Source: Ciona savignyi
Taxonomy: Eukaryota > Chordata > Ascidiacea > Phlebobranchia > Cionidae
DNA: 64,000 bases
Direction of reading: 5' to 3'
Assembly: GCA_000149265.1 (NCBI GenBank)
Contig: CH003244.1
Span: 920,396-984,395 of the forward strand
Shown: positions 37,301 through 47,000 of the stretch, one piece after another
How positions within the stretch are numbered: position 1 is the first letter of the stretch
How the letters are laid out: every line of letters begins with the position of its first letter
Made by a program: the position numbers and the translations under genes
Notes under the pieces: model-generated
The model's input: the letters and a program-made list of their open reading frames with translations, nothing else
Databases searched by the model: none
Told to the model about the DNA's origin: nothing

Positions 37301-40300
37301 TTATATAGTCTAAACTGTTTATTTAAATGACTCATGTGAATCAACCTAATGATTCAATGCTGTATTTAAGGTTTAAATTCCAAAAATTATTAAGAAATGT
37401 AGTTGTACAATCCTATATTGCATCCTCAGAATAGTGGTATAATTGCAATACAATCTTTGCTTGTATGATTATATATTTATTTTGGTTCTGCCATATTTTT
37501 TCTTTTTTTAAACAAATTATTTATTTAGTAAATACACATTTGGAAGCAACAAGTGAAAATTTTCCACTGAAGAATGAATTGAAACCGCTCATGTGAGTAT
37601 AGTGTGTTGGCATTTCATACACGGATAGATTTTTGTATCCAAATTTTTTTCTGTGTTATGTTTTTTGAAGCTACAAAACTCCATAAAAGTACCATGGTAT
37701 GGGTTATAAAAATGTACCAGCTAGCATAACTTGGTTTATTTGCATAATTTTCACTAAATTAAATAAATTGCTATTACCTGCGATAAGCAAAGAATAAATA
37801 AAATTGTTTCACAACTTTTTTGCCAGTCTACATGGGGTAGGCTGGGGGGAATGAGGGCCTGACAAGAAATATGCTAAGAACGATTTCAGAATTTATATTT
37901 TAAAATATTTTATTAATATTGCAATAGCTCAATTAACTAAATTGTTATCAGAAGCCGTTCTGACCATTACCGGTATTACTTGTATTAAATGACATTGTCC
38001 CACAGTGGAACAAACTAAGTAGCCAAGTGCTTTATATTCACCTCCTTATGTTATCTTCAGACTTGACAAACACAGCGAGACAACTGTAACGGTGAAATCA
38101 TCGCACCATCTGAGAACGAATCATCAAAACAATTATGTTTGTCCGCTTTGTAAATCGAACCTCAGGACCTCATCTGCTCTACAAGGTAGGTGTGGTGGTT
38201 GATAGCATAGTGGTACATGCCCCACACTTTAAAAACGAACTTTTGGGGACATTGAAACTTCACTTTAACCCTCGGAGGCCTTGAATAAATTAATTTAACA
38301 GGAAAAACATCAATTGTGATCATTAGGTGATATTGATTTGGTTCGTTATCGGTTAACTTTATCGATACGTACCAATTTTATACAAATGTCACAATGAATG
38401 TTTTTCTTGTGTACTGTACAAATTTTTTACAAAAATGGTTATGGTGACGAGTCAGGTAGGAGTTTTTAAAAAAATAAACCAGATATTGATTTGATTTGGA
38501 ATTAACACTTTAGTATCTACATTCAATTTTCTGAAGCCATTGTACATTTTGTTTATTGTTACCAATAAATATTGGACAAAATTTGGTTTGTGAATTCAGT
38601 TTTCTGGTTCAATTAAGCACTTTAAAGTTCGATTTATATTTTATCATAATAGTTTTCGGATATTCCTCCGGTATTTTTACATAGTGGCATATTGTGCCAT
38701 CCAGTGCACCAGTGATGGTGGAACGTGAATTTGTTAGCTTGAGTTAATTTTCACAATCTGTTGTCACAATCCTCAGCGCATTTGAAGCGTCGATGTACCA
38801 AGCAAGTGTACAAGTGTGACATCTGCGGAAAACATTTCAAGAGCAAGTTCAACTCGCTGAGACACGCACGGACACATACGGGGTCCAAGCCTTTTAAATG
38901 TCCGCTTTGCCCCACAAGATTCACGGAATCAGGGTCCATAACAGCGCATCTTCGAACCCACACTGGGGAAAAGCCATATGAGTGAGGAATTAATTAATAT
39001 TTTAACCATCTTGGGTGGAAGAATTTCCACTTAAAGCAAAGGGGGTTACAACGATGATAATCGTTAGTTTACCTTGTGCCCACTGTCAGTTTGCAGGAGC
39101 TATTAAATATTGTGTTGTATACGATACATATATTGGCTATATTGCTCTAGTTTTTATCCAATTGTGTCCTGTCTTGATTATATTCTATTATATAATGCAT
39201 GGTTGTATTGTATTCTTTCCTGTAATGCATGGGTGGGTCTAGAGATTAGTGCTTACAATCACTAATTTTTTTTATTTAAAAGGGTGCAAAGAATTCTTCA
39301 CAACCCACTTTTTTTACGGTATGTGTTACCTCCAGTTAAAACTATATTTTAACCATACAAACGTGCTGACTGACCTTAAGAAACTAGGCTTTTTATCGGT
39401 AGTATATAGTCATTTCTGTTTTCTTTGGGTTTCAGTTTTACAAACATAGAAACCTGGGTCACACTTATAGAAGTCGCATTGTGTTGCTCATGGTCTTATA
39501 CCTTAGCTCATTATAGTATGTTTTGAATATTTACATTTAATTTGTGAATATGGTGGTCGTCATTAATTAATCTCGTTGGCATGAATACATGTGCTAAATT
39601 AAAGTTGGGGAAATACATTAGCACATAAAAGGAAGCACTCTTACGTTTTTCTATAAAAGAAATATTTTCTTTTGTCAAATTATTTTAGATTCAAACAAGA
39701 AAGATTGCAGCATTTACAAATGCTATGAACCGAATAATTTACACAAGTGTTTCAACTTTTTAAAATAATCATGAGTGAAGTGGTATGACTAAGTTTGCAG
39801 ATTACTAGGTGCAACATGCACCACTTCTTCTTGTGCTCAACACATTAACCATTCTCTAATCTTCCTTGTTAAAATCCTAAATTACCTTCTAATAACCAAT
39901 CTTCCAAATTATTTAAACAATTTGTTTCTGACAAGTTGGAAAAGGGCCATTTACACATGATGATAACCCTCAATTCCCCCACAAGGATGATAACCCTCAA
40001 TTCCCCCACAAGGATGATAACCCTCAATTCCCCCACAAGGATGATAACCCTCAATTCCCCCACAAGGATGATAACCCTCAATTCCCCCACAAGGATGATA
40101 ACCCTCAATTCCCCCACAAGGATGATAACCCTCAATTCCCCCACAAGGATGATAACCCTCAATTCCCCCACAAGGATGATAACCCTCAATTCCCCCACAA
40201 GGATGATAACCCTCAATTCCCCCACAAGGATGATTAACCCCCAATTCCCCCACAAGGATGATAACCCCCAATTCCCCCACAAGGTGCAATGAATGCGGGA

Positions 40301-42983
40301 AGCAGTTCAGTCAGAAGGGGCCGCTCACCACCCACATGTCCCTCCACAACGGCAGTCGACCCTACCTCTGCGAAGTCTGTGGCAAATCATTCAGTCAGAA
40401 GACCAACCTGAGCACCCACGAGGAGAGACACAGAGGAGTGAAGGAACACAAGTGTGCTCTCTGTCCAGCCTCATTCCAGTATAAAAGTAATTACTCTGTG
40501 CTGTACCATAGTAGTTGTTAGTTGACTTATACTTATCCAGAAAATTAGAATACATCACCTTTCGTCGAAATATTTTAGCCATCTCTTGGTTTACCTGAGC
40601 TAGCAACATGTAAATGACATTGGTTATGTTTAACCCATTGATCCACTGGTTCAAGCCACATCTGTTGCTTACCTTCTGAAGTTTAGACAAGACATGTGGC
40701 AGAGGTTAATTGTGTTTTGTCAAATATTTGGAACGACAAATGGGAATGACTAACTTAATCAGAGAAAATTTGTCTTATTTTTGGATTTGTCCAACATAGT
40801 ATAGTTTTTGTTGGTTAAGTTTAATTACCTGATTTGTAACAAAACTTGTTGTGAGTGGTTTATTGGACAAGGTTATTAAACTTTGTTCAACACATTTGAT
40901 CAAATGGGTTGTTGGAAAATTGATTTTTTAATACAAAACAGAACTGCTGATATATCTTTAACACAACGGTGTCTGTCTGAATAGGAGCCCCCCATCTTTT
41001 TTCAGCATGTCATCTAATTCTGCAAAACGCCCATTTGATCCAGTCATTCTGTATCACTTATGCAATCTTGCAGGTGATTTGCAGCGACACACCAACAAAC
41101 ACAACAAAGAGAGGCCGTACCAGTGCAAACTATGCCCCATGGACTTCACCAGACTGCAGTACCTCAAAGAGCACCACAATAAAATGCATGAGACCCCTGA
41201 GACACAGGACACACAGTAAGCATTTGTCAACATGTGATGATGTTTGTTTTATAGTGAGTGGGACAACCTCTGGTATCGGATTACCTCATACCCCAACAGT
41301 CCGTTAACGCAGCTATTGCAGTGTATATAATTCAGACTTCCCCTATTTTTTATTCACCTCTTTTAGCAATCAGTTCAAGCAACATCTCCTAAGTGACTTG
41401 CCAAAAGACATACCTGGCTAGCTTGCATCTGACTTGTTTGACAGTCAGATACGTGATTAGTCAACCCACATAGTTGGATATTCGGGGATGTTTGTTTAAA
41501 TTAATTCTCAGTGTGTCTTGAACCAATACTGCTGGACAGTTCTTCACCGTTATTGACAAATCTTGTCCACCATTTTGTGTAAAAAAATAATGGGCGAGGA
41601 ATGAGGCTTCTAAACCAACCCCTATGTTCGGATAATTAGTTTATACCAAATCGATATTTAGGAACAGATTTTATCTGAGATATACGCTTGATACAATTTG
41701 TGTCTCGACAATATATGGTGGATTTATATTCTTATTTTCCACAGGTTGATTAATAAGGTGGGAAGTGGGTTTAAAACGGATTTTAATAAACTGGAAGGAG
41801 ATGATATGAAAATCTTGACTTTTCATCAGGTAAGCCAGTAATTAAATTAAAACATTAATTTTCCCAAACTTCCTAATACGGATGTCCAATTAGTACCCCT
41901 TTTCCAAATCTCTATGCTCGAAAACTCTATAACCCATTAATGATAATGACATTGGTTATTTTATAAACTACAACGAAATAAACAATTGGTCACTAATTAT
42001 TAAAAACTAGCGAAATATGAAATATCGAAACTCTTTTATTTCTTCCAGGATATTAAAACCGGCGTCGTGCTACCGGTGCTACCTCTAAATGATGATTCGT
42101 CAAATCTAAGCAATAGTAAGCATATGCTTGAAGGTAATCATACAACTTTGTTGGTTTAAATAGCTACATATTGTTATATTTATATATATTTTATCATTTT
42201 TTTAACTTTAATATTAAATGTAGGGTCCTTGATTACAGAAGTGCTTATTTTTGTAGTGTATATCGACTGTCGTCAGATTACCCTTGCACGTAGTCGAGTT
42301 TGATGAAAGTGTTGCGCAGTGTTGAAACAATTTGATTCATTTGAATTGATAGTGGAATAATAAAACGTTAAGTCGCCAATTATCAAGTAGATGTGGCAAA
42401 ATAAGTTATAATAAAAAATACAACACACTACAATAGCCGCTTGCTGTGATTGGCAGGTATTCTGATCATTGCATATGTTGTAATGGCGACTACCGTTGCC
42501 ACACCCATACAGTTTAAAATGGACATCCTTGTTAATATTTCCTTCCTTACGGTAAACAAAGAAACTAAAAAAATACGACCACTTCCCCCAACAAACTACC
42601 AAGTTCAATATCGGATTTTACTAATTCTAATATTCCCACAAACAGCGAATCCAGGTTGCGCCGATAAAGAAGAAAGCGGTGAAATCTGCTGCATATCTCG
42701 TTGCATGACCGACACCTCCATATCGAGAGCTATGGCGAGTGACGTAGACCCGACTCTGTCGTCATCCACAGTTGGCGTGTTGCCCAACGACGCGCTCCAA
42801 GCGGTCGCCATCGTCACTGAGAACGGCCTCATGCTCGCCAACAACGCGTCGATCGATCTGCTCGACTTAAGCAAACTGGAACATGACGTAGACCGGGGCG
42901 ATATGCATTCCGTGTTCGTCACTCCGAACGGGGACGAGGCGCGATATGTCGTAGTTAACGTTGCCCGCGATGCGTTTCCGTGA
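28360..42983 (+). CDS. CUT domain, degenerate homeodomain and nine C2H2 zinc fingers in one protein, 19 exons
   Basis: Predicted nuclear DNA-binding regulator. Exons: 28360-28413, 29149-29247, 29651-29756, 30790-30870, 33117-33349, 34162-34309, 34807-34971, 35619-35667, 36009-36121, 36509-36644, 37022-37083, 37529-37592, 38061-38185, 38777-38981, 40284-40486, 41074-41215, 41745-41829, 42049-42115, 42646-42983. They total 2475 bases, 824 residues, with every junction GT-AG and in phase. The CUT domain (about 158-232) has EINTSILAADIR, FAKNYLLRSQGTLSDLL and PKPWHDLSARGRE, closest to ONECUT. Residues 250-295 align with a ONECUT homeodomain (RVPSDQRIAEMANSFDIDVD) but recognition helix 3 is replaced by YLTEYCLQQSQRQ. 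Fingers 1 to 9 span 333-653; finger 1 is C-x4-C and finger 3 is C2HC. TGEKPYE joins fingers 5 and 6. Residues 654-824 have no recognised domain. Four to five fingers are split by introns. Nearby AATAAA is at 43373. The first coding exon is the least certain part. Confidence 0.9.
37160..37254. repeat. AT-rich palindrome in a CUT-ZF intron
   Basis: Arms 37160-37178 (aaacatgtatatttatcat) and 37236-37254 are perfect reverse complements. The 57-base centre is made of further tttatca/tgataaa inverted pairs, so the whole 95 bases can fold as one hairpin. Confidence 0.9.
39037..39145 (-). mobile_element. Old SINE (family 1) relic
   Basis: Degraded minus-oriented body fragment in the intron between fingers 5 and 6 of the CUT-ZF gene, recognisable by gtgcccactgtcagtttgca and ggagctatta followed by tgttgtatacgatacat. 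Confidence 0.65.
39959..40283. repeat. 27-bp minisatellite that ends exactly at a CUT-ZF 3' splice site
   Basis: Ten identical 27-bp units gatgataaccctcaattc + ccccacaag, then one 28-bp unit with an extra T, then one 27-bp variant: 325 bases in all. The last three bases (aag) are the acceptor of the exon starting at 40284. Every unit therefore carries a pyrimidine-rich tract and a candidate acceptor. The ORFs across it in both strands come from repeat periodicity. Confidence 0.97.
41262..41460 (-). mobile_element. Old SINE (family 1) relic, unit 1 copy
   Basis: Degraded body with cgcagctattgcagtgtata and tggctagcttgcatc blocks. It lies in a CUT-ZF intron and is present also in unit 2 at about 50400-50610, so it predates the duplication. 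Confidence 0.65.
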
Positions 42984-44074
42984 CTTCTGTAAATCCATGT
43001 AATGTTGTTGTACACGGTCTTCTGTCACCAAATGTTATTACGTGTTGTTCGAGAGTAAATTCCCAGTCGTAAGATGTTGTGGCGCTGTCCAGTTGTATTG
43101 TGATGGTCGTATGTTCGTATATCACCCAGTTGGTAACCGTAAGAGACGATGCAATTACCGCAAGCTTACTGTCCGGATGGCAAAGCTATTGCAGTGGGTT
43201 GTACGTGACAAAAAGAGAGTTGAGGCATCGAATATTAAAACGTCTTAGTGGGTAAATGAGTAATCGACTATAGATTAAACTTGATTTCTACCACTGTTTT
43301 TTTGCCAGTTACGTAAAAATCTTGTCCACGAATAGGTTAAAGGTATTTTTAAATGAAAATATTGTTTATTTAAATAAATATGTCGTGCGGTTGGACTTCA
43401 CGATGGTTTGTTGAATTAATGTATTAATGTACAATATACGGACTGTGGCTACAGTTTAAGAATTGTAAACTCGTTTTTTAATCCAATCTTTTTTCAAGTG
43501 GTGAAAATTCGTATATATTTTATTCGCGGGTTCTGAGTGATTACGATTTAAGAATTCAGTTTAAGAATTCCCCTATTAAGAATTCAGTTTACATGGCAAA
43601 TTTTATAAAAGCAGTTTTACAAACACCTTAATTTGCGTGTAGTTCAGAAAGACACAAGAACAAAGGTCACTTGACTATAAAGATGTTTAATATGATATCT
43701 TTATGTAGAACGCTTTTATACAATCAAAATATGTTATTGGTGGACGATCACTGCCGTTGTTCACACCCGGAAATAAATATGACTTTCCTATCCTAAACTG
43801 GTAAGTAGGCTACAATATAAAATATGCAAAATAACTAAAAATTATTATTGTGACACCAATGTTAGGTCAATTAGCAGTACCAGGTCCACATGGCGGGCGA
43901 CTAAATTGTGAAATTATATCACAGATGGCAAGGGGGTAAATATCAACGTTTTTGTGGGTACGGCTAAGCTTTTATGGGACTATGATTTTTGTAATACTGT
44001 ATATAACAAAGGAGATACGTTGGGTGTGCTTTTCAAAAAATGATTTGTGTACGAAAATATATATAATCAGAACT
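42984..44074. other. 3' UTR and intergenic DNA between CUT-ZF and lectin gene 1
   Basis: Convergent genes end here. AATAAA at 43373-43378 lies about 390 bases past the CUT-ZF stop and is conserved in unit 2 at 52837. The rest is diverged duplicate sequence without ORFs of interest. Confidence 0.6.
43373..43378 (+). terminator. Poly(A) signal candidate of the CUT-ZF gene
   Basis: AATAAA in an AT-rich context downstream of the stop codon, retained in the duplicate unit despite divergence around it. Confidence 0.5.
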
Positions 44075-47000
44075 TTATAAATATGACACAGGCGGACAGA
44101 ATAACAACATATAATGCATTTTCACATATATTGTTTCCCCAGGTTTAATTGTCCATGTAGATTGGTGTTCATATACGTCAATTGGCGATATCCATGTTGT
44201 ATATTTCATTATCTGGAGAGCAAAATCTGTAGTTGGGGTATATTTATAAAAGTTTAAACTAGTAACGCTAAGTGTTAAGCATGAGAAGGGGAAACTCGAC
44301 ACATAGAATTAATGCGAAACAGTATCGTGGTTTTAATCATACACAACAAACTGCAATAGCTCCTGTAAGCGAACAGTCGGCATCATAAGTACAATGACTC
44401 GTTTTCTCATCCACTGCGATAAGCGTGATTATGTTTTCCATACTTAAATCTGACCTTGTGTCTCGGGTTATAAAACTGGCCCTACAACATTTTTGAATTA
44501 AATTAAGAATAGCGCCCTGACCAAATCTGCAATATTATCTGTATTGTACATACCAACAAGATTCGACATCTTTTTGTTCTCTATGTCGCGCCAACTGAGA
44601 CATCTGTTTTCGCGTTGCTGTTTTGCAATCTGTATTGGGAATTTTTAAAGTGCACAGTTTTTATAAAAATAACATCAATTTAATACTCGTCACCACCTTT
44701 TGTGCCTCAACTCAACAAGTATGACCACCAACACGATTATGACGCCACAAACTATACCGATGACGTAATATGGCGGAGGTGAAGATGACGGTGAAACTGA
44801 AATTGGTAAATTGGTGGTAACTGGAACTAACGCATATGGCACGAACACTTTTTTTAAAATGTAAAGACGCGAGTTAATTGAACTATATATATATATTATT
44901 ATAAATATAATTTGCATTTTAAGGTAGGTTTTAATGGTTTTCAATGTGGATATATAGCACCCCTGCTTTTTCTTTATTTCGTTTGGTCGCACTTGTTATT
45001 GTAGGGGCAGGCGCATTCGGCTGGTGCTCGTCGCTTAGCCGAAAGTTCACCTTAGGCTGTCTTCCTCGTTGCAATGGTCGGTGACTGACACTGATTTCTG
45101 ATAATGGCTACATACATAGATCACACTGCAACTTCTTGGTTTTATTCTGCATTTCTGTAATTTAGTTCATTCTGCTAGTTGTTTTTTTGGTTCATAAAAT
45201 CACGACAATATATACCAAATAAATATAGGTCACGGGGACAGATAAGGTGTGGACGGCTATTTTAACTTTGTGAAATGGGTCGCGTTTGTAATAAAAACAG
45301 CGGACATTGCACCAACTAAACTTACTGCAATGGGTCGTAAATACGACGCAAATACTTTTCCAATAATTCACACTTTAACATAACACATAAGCAAAAGTAT
45401 ATAAAATCGAATAATGATCGCAAATCGAACCAGCGATTCACCACAACATCTCCTTTTTTCGGGGTTTCTTAAACAAAGTACTATTTCCGTTGTGGTGAAA
45501 TTCGATGGTGAGAAACAAATTCTTCGTTAGCTCTCACAACGCCACGTAGCATATAGTAGAACCTGCAAAAACTAGTAGAATATGTTTGGACAATCACATT
45601 CGGTCACACAACCATGCATACACAAACTGGTGGCATTGTATGTGAGTGCGTGTATAACTATGTGTGTAGTTTTAATCGAAATTGTGCCATCTCACAATTA
45701 AGGCAGCAACGCCGCGAATCGTATCACATGACCCCATGGAGCCATACTTTCGCCAACCAAGTAAGTAAAATCAGAACCATATGTATTCGCTGATAAGCGT
45801 AATAGTCAAATAATAAACAGCCTCGCAGTGCGATAGGGCGACAAACATAGACATCAAGGTGGCGAAAGGTAATAACGATCAATATTAGACAAGTTAAAGG
45901 TCAGTGACACATAACGCAGCGCTTCTACAAATTATGAACTACATATATGGCAATACGTTCGATCAAACTAGGCACAGTACAGGTTCTACATACATAATGT
46001 GACTTGACGTGGAATTGGCGGTGGCGTCGTTACTCGTTGTGAAACAGGCGGAAGATACGCAACGCATGGGGGAATAGGTGGTGCTACAGGCGATTCGTTG
46101 TGGGCAGTACAATCTCTTATATTTTATCTTTAATTGGAACCGACAGTTTGCAAACGGGAAAAACAGCCGTAGCTAATCTTATTAAGTTCTGTGGTGTTTG
46201 TAAAAACGGACTTAACTAAATGAAACGACTCCGGATCATTCGACGCACTCAGACGGCAAGTCTCACCATTTTCTTTAATTTGAGACAAAACGAAATATTT
46301 ATCTTTTGGAAGAGAAAACTTTGGAATATAAGGAACTACATTGGACAGCGAAGGGCGAAAACTGGCGTTGTGATTACGGGCACGTCTGCCATATACAGAA
46401 GATAGGCTGCGCTTGCTTTGGAGACGTATGTCAGAGACGCGTTTATACGTAGAAACTCTGACGAGGCGACAATTTTGCGCATCTACTTTAAAACCAAAAT
46501 ACTGCAAGAAATCCCTACCAATTACGGGATGCAGTACATTTCCAACGCGAAAACTCCAACGAAATTTACCTACGCCCATAAAGGTTATAAAAACATTTTC
46601 TTTACCAGACACTTTGATATTAGTGTCATTCAACGTAGATGAACAATTTCTGGAATTAAATAACGACTTAACATTTTTCATTGGAGGTAGAACTGAACAT
46701 TCCTCACTTTCATTCACCAAATAGCGCGTACCAGTCTTATAATCAGCAACAAAGAACGACCTGGGAGAAGCGGATTTCGAAGCTCGTTTCGAACACGGTC
46801 TATTGAAGCGTTCACGCTTACGATTATTAAACTTTCGAACTTGCCGACGACCATGTACGCCAAAGCGGCAACGAAAACATAATTTAAACGGCGCGTCAAT
46901 TTTAACTTTACACGACAGACAAGAAATAGACATAGACGCGGCTAATTTACTCTTGAGTTGGTTGCTGTATGGACGTATAATGGGGGGGTCATATGGCAAA

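Noticed and set aside
39959-40283. CRISPR-like direct repeats
   Set aside because: Units are contiguous with no spacers, in a eukaryotic intron.
39869-40292. Long ORFs on both strands across the 27-bp array (nonapeptide repeats)
   Set aside because: They exist because the unit is 27 bp with no stop in several frames. No independent start, signal or splice context supports translation apart from the alternative-acceptor possibility described above.
42450-42645. 5' extension of the terminal CUT-ZF exon as a separate protein start (177-residue frame)
   Set aside because: The acceptor aacag at 42641-42645 with phase 2 matches the previous exon, and the upstream part is not conserved as a frame in unit 2.
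42605-43015. Minus-strand 136-residue ORF, and its longer relative at 52056-52667
   Set aside because: Antisense to the GC-rich terminal exon of the CUT-ZF gene and its duplicate. The plus frame has splice sites and synonymous-biased change.
45460-46129. Search for reverse transcriptase or integrase remains in the LTR element interior
   Set aside because: No YxDD-like, HHCC or DDE-type pattern seen in either flank of the single ORF.
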